From assembly GCF_019097595.1 (NCBI RefSeq), contig NC_080712.1:21448646-21512645 (forward strand): a stretch of DNA of 64,000 nucleotides, read 5' to 3'. This document shows positions 37,701 to 49,500 of this stretch, piece by piece. The DNA comes from Hemibagrus wyckioides (taxonomy: Eukaryota > Chordata > Actinopteri > Siluriformes > Bagridae). The notes below the pieces were generated by a model. That model was not told where the DNA came from, did no database searches, and saw nothing but the letters and a program-made list of their open reading frames with translations. Positions within the stretch are counted from its first letter, which is position 1; the number at the start of each line of letters is the position of its first letter. The position numbers were made by a program, and so were the translations under genes.

Positions 37701-38796
37701 TTACACGTCAGCATCACACACACCTTCACAACATTGACTAACTAATCAGTTTATTGAACTGAAAACAAATACTTACACAGCATTTAGGACAAAAGACTGA
37801 CTTTATGGGGAAAAAATTGAATAATAGCAATTTTTAGATATTTAATGAACTATTAATTTGCATAGTATAAATTGTGGTTCTTTCTATAGACTGACTTCTA
37901 TTAGACCAAATAACGTTCCCAGACGTTTCTCCAAAACCCCGCCCCCTGTCCTGGATTGGTTGGTAGCTCATGCTCAGCAGCCCGCCACTGCCCGCGCTAT
38001 CCAATGCTATCTGCAGGGGGCGGGGCTGTCGGAATGCAGGTGGGAAAGGGACTCCTAAACCTACATCTTTTCAGACTGCTATAACTTGGCCATGTTTTTG
38101 CTAAATGTATCTCTAATAGTCATCATCGGTGCGGTTATATTTCTTGACTAAGGAGTATGAATGCAGGAACTGTGTGTAACATTACTCGTATTGCTGTAAA
38201 GTGTAAATAACCTAATGGTTCATGAAGGACCAGGATGTAAACAGTAAACACTAGTGTTAAACTGGGAGATCAGTGTGGTAAAGCAGGGAAACTGTGCTGC
38301 ACTCCAGTTTATCGTTATGTCCACTTTAGTAGTGCTTGTTACATCCTAATCGTGTTGGACTCCGACCCTCCAGGACCCTGAACTACGAGTTCGATAACTA
38401 GTAACATGCTAAGTCAGGGTGCTTCTGCTAACACGGATTTTTATGATGATTAGCTGACTAAAACAACAGACAATGTTTAGAATGTTACCGAACTGGAAAG
38501 AAAACTACATAAACACTGCTGACTTTAGACACAAGAGCAATGTCGCGTGCACATAAAGCTAAGCTCACGACACCGGCGCGTGCACGCACACTCACCTGGA
38601 TGTGGTTGTCCACGGCAGCATAAGCGGCCAGTTTCTTCGCCTCTTCAGCCATCACGGTGCTGTAACAGCGTCTCTCCAACACGTGCTGCTGAAACCTGTG
38701 GAGCTGTAAGGAAGAGGAGGAGCGACACCGAGGCGCAGACCAGCAAAAGAGGAGTGTAGACCTGACGCTGAACTCAGCCCACCTCCGCCACTTCAT
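28683..38796 (-). CDS. rpia: rpia, ribose-5-phosphate isomerase A, complete (9 exons, 283 aa)
   Basis: Interconverts ribose 5-phosphate and ribulose 5-phosphate in the non-oxidative pentose phosphate pathway. Exons: 38596-38796, 36785-36845, 36301-36356, 36145-36204, 35891-35955, 35319-35387, 34954-35095, 29220-29319 and 28683-28780. These total 852 nt, in frame, with a TGA stop. The RpiA signatures are present: GVGSGST (73-79), IDGADEVD (131-138), KGGGGC (145-150) and LTQEKIV. Residues D132, D135, K145 and E154 line up with E. coli RpiA D81, D84, K94 and E103. The conserved core begins at M49 (MAEEAKKLA). The first 48 residues are Arg/Ser-rich and differ from the human extension. The start at 38796 is the first in-frame ATG; M49 in a stronger context is an alternative. 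Eif2ak3 follows downstream on the same strand. Confidence 0.97.
28781..29219. other. rpia intron 8
   Basis: A short (GA)n run at about 28783-28801 abuts the exon 9 acceptor. The rest is unique. Confidence 0.6.
29220..29319 (-). CDS. rpia: rpia exon 8
   Basis: It encodes [20 protein letters not shown] and [14 protein letters not shown]. Acceptor TGCTTTAG, donor GTCAGT. Confidence 0.96.
29690..30215 (+). mobile_element. decayed Tc1/mariner-type transposon, 3' part
   Basis: It contains the C-terminal transposase signature in decayed form: CAGCATGATACTGCACCATG, then [20 protein letters not shown] (normally DLNPIEHLWD). It ends in GTGTTCCTAATAAACTGAGC, a common terminal sequence of such fish elements. 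Frameshifts and stops show it is dead. Confidence 0.75.
31305..31500 (-). repeat. L2-like SINE/LINE tail fragment
   Basis: CTCTAAATTGTCTCTAAGAT, CAATGGACTGCTGTTCCATC and CAGGGCCC mark a degraded copy of the L2-type tail module. Confidence 0.5.
31505..32520 (+). mobile_element. LINE 3' end remnant
   Basis: It begins with GGCTGCAGGAGAGCTTCTAG-type sequence found near the 3' end of fish LINE ORF2. It ends with TTGAAGTCACAATAAAATCT and a CTTGACTTCACTTGACTC tail. A SINE fragment lies inside at about 32055-32150. I cannot name the clade. Confidence 0.5.
32055..32150 (+). repeat. tRNA-derived SINE fragment
   Basis: TCAGAAGATCAGGGTTCAAG, CCTCACAACTACCAAGCTAC: the same SINE family as 32565-32800. 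Confidence 0.6.
32565..32800 (+). repeat. tRNA-derived SINE, near full length
   Basis: A-box-like GTGGCTCAAGTGGTTAAGGC and B-box-like GGGGTTCAAGCCCC, then GGAGCAAGGCCCTTAACCCA, GCTGACCCTGCGCTCTGACC and AAGGAATTTCACTGTGAAGT. It is well preserved, so relatively young. Confidence 0.85.
32815..32915 (-). repeat. teleost dispersed repeat fragment
   Basis: AAGGAAAAACTCC and TGAGGAAGAAACCTTGGA match, in reverse, the repeat at 37330-37530 and the copy at 63500-63720. Confidence 0.6.
33630..33720 (+). repeat. degraded SINE fragment
   Basis: CTCAAGGGTTAAGATTATG and GTGATTTCAAACCCTGAACT retain the SINE head layout. Heavily diverged. Confidence 0.35.
34029..34415. repeat. 66-bp higher-order minisatellite
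   Basis: It is built from short ATGACAACAACC / ATGTCAACAACC-like units. A 66-bp unit starting ATGACAACAACATTC repeats at 34177, 34243 and 34309. The period is a multiple of three and the units lack stops, so frames stay open on both strands (Met-Ser-Thr-Thr type and Val-Val-Val-Asp-Met type). Confidence 0.9.
34954..35095 (-). CDS. rpia: rpia exon 7
   Basis: It encodes [20 protein letters not shown] and [20 protein letters not shown] to SKA. Donor GTGAGA. Confidence 0.97.
35319..35387 (-). CDS. rpia: rpia exon 6
   Basis: It encodes [20 protein letters not shown] and DY, including the catalytic Glu. Confidence 0.97.
35388..35890. other. rpia intron 5, nothing recognised
   Basis: Unique AT-rich intronic sequence. 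Confidence 0.5.
35891..35955 (-). CDS. rpia: rpia exon 5 (IDGADEVD)
   Basis: It encodes [20 protein letters not shown] and one more Gly, with the catalytic Asp pair. Confidence 0.97.
36145..36204 (-). CDS. rpia: rpia exon 4
   Basis: 20 codons [20 protein letters not shown]. Donor GTGAGTT. Confidence 0.97.
36301..36356 (-). CDS. rpia: rpia exon 3
   Basis: It encodes [18 protein letters not shown] after a split Ala codon; matches human. Confidence 0.97.
36357..36784. other. rpia intron 2, nothing recognised
   Basis: Unique AT-rich sequence, no repeat identified. Confidence 0.5.
36785..36845 (-). CDS. rpia: rpia exon 2 (GSGST phosphate loop)
   Basis: It encodes [20 protein letters not shown]. 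Acceptor GCACCAG, donor GTAAGTA. Confidence 0.97.
36846..38595. other. rpia intron 1
   Basis: It contains a dispersed repeat at 37330-37530 and a short GC-rich segment (37935-38035) with CCAAT/ATTGG and GGGGCGGGGC, which looks promoter-like. The remainder is unique. Confidence 0.5.
37330..37530 (+). repeat. teleost dispersed repeat
   Basis: TTCTTCCTCATGACGTCTCA, TTTTTCTTGCCACGGTCTCT and AAATAAAGTGCTATACAACT are the conserved blocks of a very common fish repeat that ends in GAATTGAATT. Other copies are at 32815-32915 and 63500-63720, both inverted. Confidence 0.7.
38596..38796 (-). CDS. rpia: rpia exon 1
   Basis: 67 codons: [17 protein letters not shown], an Arg/Ser-rich leader ending ERRCYSTV, then [19 protein letters not shown]. 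Donor GTGAGTG. Confidence 0.9.
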
Positions 38797-39100
38797 CACC
38801 CTTCAGCAGGCCACACAGGCTTACAACACACTCAGTGTTCGTTAACGCCTCCACCGCTTAATTACCCTGTATATCAGATTACAAGTTAAGTTAATATGTC
38901 AGGATACATATAACAGTCATATAAAAACAATTATGTTACAACAAGCGTCTCTAAATCGCAATGACAGCTGAAAACAGAAACACGCAGGCGCTGATTTACT
39001 CTCTGTTGATTGACACACGGCGCAGCCAATAGGATGAAGAGGAGCGCCGTCGTGGGCTGTTTAATTAGCAGTATATATTTCTGACCACTAGAGGGCTCTG
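38797..39100 (-). promoter_or_regulatory. rpia promoter region
   Basis: CpG-containing sequence upstream of the rpia start. TGATTGACAC (39007-39016) is followed after 9 bp by CCAAT (39026-39030). A perfect CTCF-core match, CCACTAGAGGGC, lies at 39085-39096. No TATA box was seen. Confidence 0.45.
39085..39096 (+). promoter_or_regulatory. CTCF-like motif
   Basis: CCACTAGAGGGC fits CCASYAGRKGGC at all 12 positions. Confidence 0.35.
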
Positions 39101-39141
39101 TCTAGTTGTGTTTGCTAGTGGTGATCCAACTCAGAGGTATA

Positions 39142-39672
39142 TACCGATCAGGCATAACATTATGAACACTAACAGGTGTTAGTCAGTGAATAATACTGAT
39201 TATCTCCTCATCATGGCACCTGTTAGTGGGTGGGATATATTAGGCATTTTGTCAAAGTTGATGTGTTTGAAGCAGGAAAAATGGGCAAGCGTAAGGATTT
39301 GACAAGGGCCAAATTGTGATGGCTAGACGACTGGATCAGAGCATCTCCAAAACTGCAGCTCTTGCGGGGTGTTCCTGGTCTGCAGTGGTCAGTATCTATC
39401 AAAAGTGGTCCAAGGAAAGATCAGTGCTGAACCGGCGTCAGGGTCATGGGCGGCCAAGGCTTATTGATGCACGTGGGGAGTGAAGGCTGGCCCGTGTGAT
39501 CCGATCCAACAGATGAGCTACTGTTGCTCAAATTGCTGAAGAAGTTAATGTTGGTTCTGATAGAAAAGTGACAGAATACACAGTGCATGACGGGTCAGGG
39601 CTGTTTTGGCAGCAAAAGGGGGGCCAAGACAATATTAGGCAGGTGGTCAAAATGTTATGCTTGATCAGTGTA
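39142..39672 (+). mobile_element. non-autonomous Tc1-like element, copy 2
   Basis: Inverted termini GATCAGGCATAACATTATGA / ATGTTATGCTTGATCAGTG next to TA. The plus strand encodes the same transposase N-terminus as copy 1, with an in-frame TGA after GRPRL, and the identical internal deletion joining SEYT-V to the C-terminal FWQQKG. A dead element. Confidence 0.9.
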
Positions 39673-39789
39673 AACCCATCGTGCTTATTAGGTTTTGTTC
39701 TTTCTTTTTCAGGTAAACAACTTTCAGATTACGTAAACATTTAAATAGGTGTATCCATGAACAAGACACATTCACTATTGTTTGTAGCG

Positions 39790-40010
39790 GTAGGGGCAGT
39801 GGTAGTGGTTAAGGCTCTGGGTCGTTGACCGGAAGATCGGGTCCCAGCACTGCCAAGTTGCTAGTGTTGGGCCCATGAGCAAGGCCCTTAACCCTCTCCT
39901 TGTATCATGTATCATGGCTGACCCTGCGCGCTGACCCCAACCTCCAAGGATGGGATATGCGAAGAAAGAATTTCACTGTGCTGTAATGTATATGTTATAT
40001 ATTTCTATTC
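39790..40010 (+). repeat. tRNA-derived SINE
   Basis: GGTAGTGGTTAAGGCTCTGG, GACCGGAAGATCGGG, CATGAGCAAGGCCCTTAACC, CTGACCCTGCGCGCTGACCC and AAAGAATTTCACTGTGCTGT. Same family as 32565-32800, with a small gap in the B box. Confidence 0.85.
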
Positions 40011-40364
40011 TATTGATTATGAGACAGGTAATCCAATACATCAGGCTATCCATTCCTTTATACATTTTCTGGACCTCTTATCCTAATCTAAGGGACCCAA
40101 GGTACAAGGTCAGAGCAGGGGACAATCGCACTCACATATCACTTACATATTACAGACATTTTAGAGATACTTAAACCTGGAGAAGAAAGCTGGACCCTGA
40201 GAGTCGAAAAGCATTTCATTACATGTCGTAGTGTGTATGGTTGTGTAACAAGTAAATTGAATTTGAAGCACAGGGAGAACATGCAAACTCTGTATATGCA
40301 GGGCAGAGGTGTGAAACAGACCTGCTAAACACAAAGCCCCAAAACCAATTCACTATATCTTAAT

Positions 40365-40640
40365 TTACCACTTCATCCTGGCCAGGGCTGCTGTGAATCT
40401 GGTGTCTGTCCTGGGAACACTGATTGCGAGATGGGAATACACCCTGGATGCGACAGTACTCTATCACAAGGCACCACACACACACACATACTCATTTACA
40501 CCTAGAAGTAAATTAGAATTTCCAATCCATTTACCAGTTTCAGTTTGTGAGGACAGAGGAAACCCATTTAGACACAGTGAGAACATGCAGAACTCTACTG
40601 AGACTCAGGATTGAGCCCAGAGCTGTGAGGTGTTAATGCT
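40365..40640 (+). repeat. L2-like SINE/LINE tail
   Basis: ATACACCCTGGATGCGACAG, ATCACAAGGCACCACACACA, GAGGAAACCC and TGCAGAACTC give the tail module in plus orientation, diverged. Confidence 0.65.
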
Positions 40641-40651
40641 GCCATGCTGCC

Positions 40652-40652
<1 letters not shown>

Positions 40653-40686
<34 letters not shown>
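40653..40686. repeat. (AAT)n microsatellite
   Basis: About 11 AAT units. Confidence 0.95.
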
Positions 40687-40801
40687 GAAAAACTAGTATA
40701 TCAATATAACTCTTTATTTGGCAACCAGCTTGAAATGATCTAGTTTTCAGTGTATAGCATTACCTTTCTTAAAATCACACAGTCCTTCAGATAAACATTT
40801 A

Positions 40802-40803
<2 letters not shown>

Positions 40804-40836
<33 letters not shown>
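40804..40836. repeat. poly(T) tract
   Basis: 33 consecutive T. On the minus strand it is an A-tail-like run; no retroelement body was recognised next to it. Confidence 0.9.
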
Positions 40837-40841
<5 letters not shown>

Positions 40842-42102
40842 ATTGCAGTTTACAAATTTAGCTTATCTGTTTGACAAAATTATTTTGACAATGGATTTTG
40901 TATGTGTTATATAAAAATCTACACATTATACATTCATTATTGGAAGAAGAAAAGCTTATTTTCTGAAACAATATTTAAGCCAGCACAGAACATAAACTGT
41001 CAACATATCCAATCCAGTTAAGAAGATAACAAAATAAGGTTGAATACTTCAATATTACAGTCAAATACTGAGAGAGAAATCCAATGGTGTGTGCAGGGAG
41101 GAGGGTGGTTTTTTTTTTTTTGTTGTTTTGTTTTGTTTTTTTCTTCTTCTTTACACCAGAGGGTTTTTTTTTCAGGACTACGATGATACTGTCACAGTCT
41201 CAGAGGAGATAAAGAGAGAGAGAGAGTTGGGAATCATATTCAGTGAGGACTGGGATTTTACAAAAACAAACTGACTAGTGGTTTAAACAACAACAAAAAC
41301 ACATTTGGATATCACTCTTTCATGCAGTCTTCAAGCATACGATTCTAACACTAGTTCCTGCTTTGCTCCCCCCCCCCTCACATCTGTGGGAAAACACACC
41401 ACTTTCCTGATCTCTCTTTAGTCATATGCCATACTCATTTGTCTCTACAGCTTCAAGTTTATTTCTACATGTCCACTATTCACAACCAGTTTCTTTCTTT
41501 CAGTGCCGTAGGTCCACAGCACTGTATGCTGGAGTGCTGTCCCAGACCCCATCCAATTTAAAAACCATATCCTATCCATAGTATATCCCTTAAGGGCATC
41601 CATCCTTCGTAAACTCCCCCTCTCTCTCTCTCTCTCTCTCTCAGTCCCCTGTCTGTCTGTCTCTCAGTATTAGAAACATCGATTCTGAGAGGTTTATTTG
41701 GGACTTTTAGAATCGAGGTGTCTTTTTGAATCGAAAAACGAGTGCGCCGATACAAAATCTTACGGTGTGTATCACTTAGAATTATTCTACAGAAAAATAG
41801 CCAGTGATTAAATATTTGTCGACTTTTGTGAGTGGTTTGAAAATGGTTATGTTATATTGCTGTAACAAACCGAGAGAGATCATTGTAGTCTAGTCTTCTA
41901 ACGGAAAGCTTCATAGCTGTTCTGCTATCCAGCATAGACAATTACAACATTTTCAAAAGTGTGTGGGTGTAATATACAAAACTAGCATTCCACTGAGAAT
42001 TTCATTCTCCCTTACATGAAATTCCACCTATAATTGTAAAAAAAGGTTTTGGCATCTTATAAAAGCCATGCTCTATTTATTTTCACACACACACATACAT
42101 AT

Positions 42103-42244
<142 letters not shown>

Positions 42245-42323
42245 AATGTAGGGCCAGGAGGTGTGTGTGTGAGCAAGCATGCTAGTTTGAGTTTATAAGT
42301 ACATGCCTATTCTCATTTATCTT

Positions 42324-42345
42324 TGTGTGTGTGTGTGTGTGTGTG
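42324..42345. repeat. (GT)n microsatellite
   Basis: About 11 GT units. Confidence 0.9.
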
Positions 42346-43323
42346 AGTGTGAGTGTGCGTTTCTGTGCATTCTGAGGACAAACAGTGGTGACGTTTTATA
42401 ATATGCAAAAGCTTATAGTCTTATAGTTTGTTCTGCAGTGTGTACGTGGGGAAGCTCTCATCCTCTGGACCCGTTGCCCTATCCCTGAAACATCAGCACT
42501 AATGTTACATTCTGAACACATGACACCATGTATCCTGGAAATATATCAACCCCAATAATAATCTTTCTCATAGAAATATCTAAAATATTCATATTCTATA
42601 TCACTGTATTGCTATGAGACACAGTATCAAGCAGGGTGTGTGTATTCTTTTGGTTTGTTTTGACTTTGTTCTTAATATATGCACCACACATTATCAATGA
42701 TATGCACCACGACACTGGCGGATTGTGCATGATCGACAGTATGATTTCACGTCATGTATGAGCTGACAGAGAGAGACCCTTCACCTGAAGGAAAGTGAAG
42801 TAATGAAGGGTCATCCGGTTTGTTTTGTATGTGTGAATTGTCAACATCAAAGAGGTATTGCTACAGATAGATCCACTTCACTTCACTCCACTTGTTCAGT
42901 GACCTTTTGGATGATAACAGAAACTCTACAAGAAGAGCTTATCAATCACCAGGCTCTTCCTGTCAGTATAATATTCAACTGCCACTGTATTCGAGGATGT
43001 GTGATTCATGGTTTTAGAACTCAAGTGAGTGATCCACATAATGAGACAGAGGTACGTAAGAATTAACCAAAGAGAGAAGCTTTGGCATGAGAAAACAGTG
43101 AGAGAAGCAGTGACTGACTAAGATCAAACAGACAGGAATATAGTCAGCCTTTTAAGCTTTATATTCTCCTCCTCTCTCTTGCTCTTTTTCTGTTACAGTG
43201 CTTCACCATAATGTCTGCTGTACAACTCTAGAATCAGTCTGTTTTTCCTCCCAGAGTTTTGCATTTCAAAAATACAATTCCCAGAGTCCTTTTTTTTTTT
43301 TTTTTTTGTGAAGGTGCACATGT

Positions 43324-43390
43324 TTACATGTGCTGTGCGTCCATGATGTCCAGGTATTTGGCCTCAATGATCCTGGGCAGCAGACAATTC
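43324..43390 (-). CDS. slc4a11: slc4a11 last exon and stop
   Basis: It encodes [20 protein letters not shown] and M, then TAA. Human ends [17 protein letters not shown], so the fish protein stops one residue earlier. Confidence 0.96.
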
Positions 43391-45299
43391 CTGTAAAGAT
43401 ATATACAGTGAGATTGGTGACAGCAACAGAAAATATGAACAGACAACACAGACAAACGGTTCATCAAGGGTTCTTTGGATGGATAACGGTTATAGCCACT
43501 CTACTTCTAACCGGTTTTAAGAGAAATTTCACCGCAAATGAACCCGATATTGTGGCTAAAATTAAGTCATTCTTTTCTAATAATATAGCAGTTTGTTGTT
43601 TGTGTTTTCACAATGAAACATTTAATGAGACAAACCTGATAGGTATAAGGATAAACATTAGCAGAGGGAAGATCATTTTCATGTACGGGAGCGGGTACAT
43701 TCCAAAAGCACAGAGGAACAGCAGCTGCACCATCTGAAGGAAAGTGAAATAATGGATTTTCCTCTGTGGTACCTTCCGGATGTAGTGAGTTGGGGGGTAG
43801 GATGTCTAAAAAGAGGAAAGTGTGAAAGAGAAGGAAAGAATGAGAGAGAGAGAGAGCGAGAGAGAGAGAGAGAGAGAGAGGGTAGAGGGAAATGTAATTG
43901 CATTCTGAATTAGTAAACATAAACAAAGTGGCTTTTAATCATTTCAGAACGAACTGCCAATGCAATGCAGTAGCGGCCATTACAGAGCCTGTTTCTTACT
44001 GGATCGTTTACGGTCTTCCATCTAATCAGTCCCAACAGATAGCAGATAGAGGGCACTCTTGTGCCTTGCTTTTCTTTGCAAGATGTACCCGATGTTGTTT
44101 TTAAGCACATTCGTAAAATGCCTTCCATGACTTTTACTTGCCCTCTAGTTAGTTGAAAAAGAGACTGCTGTTCTGAATACTCTAGCAACACAAACACGCA
44201 CATGCCATAGTTCAAACTTTACTGCCCTGCATGTTAGTCACAGACACTGTCTATCATACTGCCAAACTGGGTGATATGACAATGATCTCAATAGTCCAGT
44301 CACATTCACCAACAAAGCTGAACGTTATCAATTCTTCTATAACACTGAACAACGATTATGGGGGGGAAACCATATTTAGCCTGATAAACATGGTTGAATG
44401 TCATATGGTCCTATAGTTCTATTTTTTGCTTGTTTGGGTTTTTTTTTCAAGGGGTTACCAAGGTATTAACAGGGCAGAAGTGAGGATATGTGTAGGGGCA
44501 CTGACACAATTTCCTCAGGTGCAGTGAGTGCATGTGGCACGATCTGACATGTATTGATGCATTATAGGGTCTACTGTTGTGTATTTTATGTAAACAGTAG
44601 CAGAGCAAGTTAAAGCAGATGAGAGACATTTATCAGCAGCATGTTGTTTTTCAGTAACCATATTCACGTGCTGTAGGCTGTGCGAAGGTCATATGAATGT
44701 TAATGAGACTGAACCCAAAGGAAAGTATGCTGTCACTAAGAGAAAATGTCCAGCTCTTTCTGAAAAATAAAACAACAAAAAACTAACATTTGACCGCGAT
44801 TCCTGAAGCTCTTCCCCGTCCAATGTTTTTGCAAATCTTTGAAATTTTTTCACACAGAATTGTGCACATCCGTTGAACTGAGCATTGCCTGGTTATCAGT
44901 TTTTTTCAGCCTGAGGGAACTAGAGTCATAATTGACTTGTAGCATGTCATGTAACAGTTGCCCAGGATGAGCACCTTCGTGAGGTGCTCGTACGCACTGA
45001 GCAATTTGTCTTGCGTGTTTAGAGCACAGACCATATATAATCTATAGAAATATTCTGACTATATGTAATGCAGTGGCATGCAGTGGAAGTGTTAGTAACA
45101 TCTCTATGGTACATTTTATACCTGACTTGTAATGCAACATTTACCTGGTGATAGAATAATCCATCCGGGATATGAACTGGGGCCAAACAAAATGAACTGT
45201 TAATTTGGACAAATCCATTTAACTTCCGTAAGACTAGGAATTCAGTAACATTCCCAAGAAAGAAAAAAAAGCCTTGTCATTCCTGTTAAAAGCAAATTG

Positions 45300-45332
<33 letters not shown>

Positions 45333-46541
45333 AGCCCATTAGATATCAGATGGACTTTATTTCCATAGTATATAGCCTCCTGATGTTTATTCCATCACTT
45401 CAGGCTAGATTTGCTTCCCTGCAGGGGAGGTTCTTTTAAATTTCAGAAAAAGCAACAGTACAAGTCATGAACAATAATGCACAGCAATATCAAGTTAAAG
45501 TTAACAGTTGAACTGTTATATGATATAAGAAAGATTTAAAATGAATAAATTTGCAAACCGGGGTTCTCGAAAAGCTGTTTTCTGTAGGGCCTCTGCCTTT
45601 TACCATTATGCTTTTACTTTCCCAATTAAGCCAAAGTGAATACTTTCAATATAATTATTAAATAATTTCCTATTTATTATTGTTTATTGTAAATAAAACC
45701 ATTAAAGTACTGACTGAGACACAGCTGTATCATCTGTGTTGTACACATCTCTGAATGAATGTGCACTGCATTTTCAAGTCGTACTATATTAACGCGGTTT
45801 AAAAGTAAAATTAGATTTTGAGTTTGTCTAATACTTGCAATCTTTTCTCCACTTAGGGCGTATTCTGTCTCGCTCGTGAAAATCATGTATCATTCCTAAA
45901 AACTGAAATCATCTGCATAAATGGCCAACAGCTTCTGCATTCTGACTTACTTAAAATATTTATTGTGTTAATCTTTTTCGATGACTTTGGGCCTTTATTT
46001 CTTGTTGTGACTTCACTGTGCTGTTTGGAATATTTGGGTTTGGGTGATTTGCCAGCAAAGCTCGGAAAGATAAGATTATTTTTGTTGTCGTTCAAAGCTT
46101 GTGGGATTTTATCATACACATAAAAAACCCTCTATATAGTATTTTCTTTAAATTCTACCCAAAATGGCTTAATCAGACAATTTTAAAAATTGTATAGTCA
46201 GACAGAAATACAGCTTGTTACTAAACGAACTGCTCAGTGATGAGACCTCCACCACCACAAGAGTGTCACATCTTGTAATGAGCTTCCCAAACTTTCCCTA
46301 AATTAATCCACCAGTTTTCAGTTCTGGCTTGCATAAATTTAATGTCCTCCTGCTCAATTCCAAAAGCAAATCCGTTAGCATAATGAATTAGATTTAGATC
46401 AAAACGTAAGAATATTGTACATTATTAAGGCAAATGTATACTCTGTGACTTGATATGAATTGTGATGAATTGTGCTAGGTCAAAGAATTGTGAAATAAAT
46501 GGTCAAATAGCTGATTTTAGAAACAAATATCATACATTTTT

Positions 46542-46587
<46 letters not shown>

Positions 46588-49500
46588 TATTAAAAATAAT
46601 CAGTTACTCTGTCAGTATTGATTTAGATTTTAATTTCAACCAAACTAAATACTTTGATTGAAATATTGTGCTATATATCAGCCTAATGTATTTATTATAT
46701 AACTGTTATGACGGTATTACAGTATAGAATTTTTCCATGTTGGTCAAACACACACACACACACACACACTGAATACCTGTTCTTTGAGTAGCAGTGCCAT
46801 GCGGTCACACATCTGATTGCCATCGATGGATGTGAGAGCGATGTAGAGGAAGAGGCCGTAGAGTACAGGTTTGGGAATCCACTGCAGTGGGACAGGCAGC
46901 AGGAACACACTCACACCAATCAGGATATTCGCCAAAAGTGATGTTACCCTGGTTTCCTTCACACTTACAATACTACACACATGCACAAACAGACACACAC
47001 AAAATTCAGTCTTGTGATCTGGATTAAGTGTCCAACCGAAAGCTACAGTATGTGTGAGAGAACCGCTGCTCACGTCTCATAAAGGTGTCCTCCCTCCACA
47101 CGTTCCTCCACAATGGCCAACTGCCGCACATGCAACGTGGAGTGAGGAAAAGCAGCGTGCATCCAAGGCAGACCCAGCAACGACATCAAAATATTAATCA
47201 GGCCAGACAATGTCAGGTCCCAGTGATAGGCTGTACCTTTCAGTAACCTAAGGCAAACACAAATGCAGATGGACAGCACACAGAAAACACACAAACACAA
47301 ACACAGAACACAGATATAGCCACAGTCAGTTACCAGTGATACGATGTACCCTTTAGCAACCAACAGAGCACAAACATGCAAATACAAACAGACAGGCAAA
47401 CAAAATATGCAGTTATAAACACAAAAACAGGTACCTTTAATTAGATCCAATCTAAATTTTGATTAAACGTCAGTGCATTGTTATTCACTAAAACGCTACT
47501 TGGCCCTTCAGTGACCTCCAACACACAAACACACACCCATGAATACAAGCACACACACTTAAACACACCATCACTTCTCAACCTTCCGTAGCAAAAGCCA
47601 GAACTAAATCATCACATCACAATGTGAAAGTACATTGACAAAATTGCTTTTGTAGAGTTTGTTTGTGTTGGAGTGCTTTTATGGATTGTATACCTGTTCT
47701 CTGGAGCATTGGTCAGGGACACCACGATGTTCTGGTCAATAAAGATGAGCAGAGCAAGGAGGAACCCCAGCCCCATGGCACATACCACACTGACTCCTGA
47801 TAGTTTTTCCAAGGCGGCCAGTCGGAACAGTGAACCCTCTTGATAGTTAAACACGGGCACTAAAACACACACACACACACACAGCACACAGAGTGCATTG
47901 ATAAATTTGGTTTAGAAATCAAGTGATTGTACCATTTAAGTATGGAGATAACACTATGTAACACAGCTTTTGTTCCTGGGTAGAAAGTGTTATTTTCTAA
48001 TTGTTTATGCCATAAAGTATAGAAATCAGCTATTAATCCCCTTAAACACTGCTTTTATGAGTAGGACCATGGTATTTGGACACTGACCTATTTTCATCAA
48101 GAAAAAGGGAAATTTTGTGTCTTTTTGTTCACATAAAGTCAAAACAAAATATGAATGAAAAACAAAATATATTATCTTAAAGTTATACGAAAATGACCAC
48201 AAAAGATTTAGAAGTGAGTAGGTTTGTTTTTATATTTATGTCATGTCATTGTATTGTCCTTAGTAGCATTATTTAAAGTCCTGATGGAAGAGCTGGCCTT
48301 GTTCCTCTTCCATGATCTCTTTGAACTTGTCTCAAGATGTTATGGACTTTGAGAGACATCCTGCAGTCCATTGTGCTGTAGTTCTTCACCAGATTCTCAA
48401 CCAGCTCAATGTTGATTTTCGGCTTTGTGATTGCACTGAACTGCTGCACCAATGCTTTTCCAAGCCTTCCTAATGCTTTTCTCCATCATAGTGAGCTTCT
48501 TGGGGACTTCCTGGCACTCCAGGATCTTCTTAATCCATACACAGCTGAAGACACTGGCTTTGACTTTTGCCTCAGACAGCGAAAAAAAAGAAGTTGCTTG
48601 AAGGCTACTGGCTCCTTATCTAAGGCAGCCATGAATTGTTTCATTCATTGTCTATACCTGCTTATTCCTAGGACTCCTAGGGTCACGGGGGTCTGCTGGA
48701 GCCTATCCCAGCACACATAGGGCGAAAGGCCAGGGTACACCCTGGACAGGTCGCCAGTCCATCACAGGGCCACACATAGACGAACAACTACACACACTCA
48801 CTCCTATGGGCAATTTAGAATTACCAATCAACCAATCAATAATGTACATGTCTTTGGACTGTGGGAGGAAACCAGAGTACCCGGAGTAAACCCACGCAGG
48901 TACGGGGAGAATATGCAAACTCCACACAGAAAGGCCCCAGCCTGTTCGACCCCGGGATTCAAACCCAGGACCTTCTTGCAACAGTGCTAACCACTAAGCC
49001 ACCGTGCCACCGTGCTGCCCTGAATTGTTTCATAATGCACAATTTGATGTCCAGTGGTGACATCAGCACCTACTGGGGTCCACCAATGACTCCCACTGTA
49101 ATGTTGTTCCTCCCTTACTCTTTGCTGTGGCCAGTCCCACCTTTATTAGTGTGTCTTGGTGTCCCTGCTCTCCCAAAAATAAAGACAGCAGGGAAACACT
49201 AGAGACCCATTAGGAATGCCAGTTTAAAGTCTCATATGACCTCCTAGGTGTACTCATCATACCTCAAGGCATCCAGCAATGTCTTGACATGGTTGTAATT
49301 CTCTTTGAGGTACACAGAGTGAGCCAGGGGAAGAGGTAGACATTTGTTCCTGTTAGGGAGCAGCATGGCTTTGAGGCTCCTGGATGAAGTGTCAAAGAAA
49401 AATTATCACTTGTTTGGGCTACAGGTGATACTGATTGCCACAAACAGGCTGGCAACATTGTGGCAGAAGCAGAGCCTTTCTTGACGGGTGAAGAAGATGC

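Larger units (their letters stand above)
43806..46776. other. slc4a11 intron before exon 16 (3 kb)
   Basis: (GA)n at 43842-43880, (TTA)n at 45304-45331, (AAT)n at 46545-46585 and (CA)n at 46748-46770. Otherwise unique AT-rich sequence with no recognised transposon. Confidence 0.55.
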
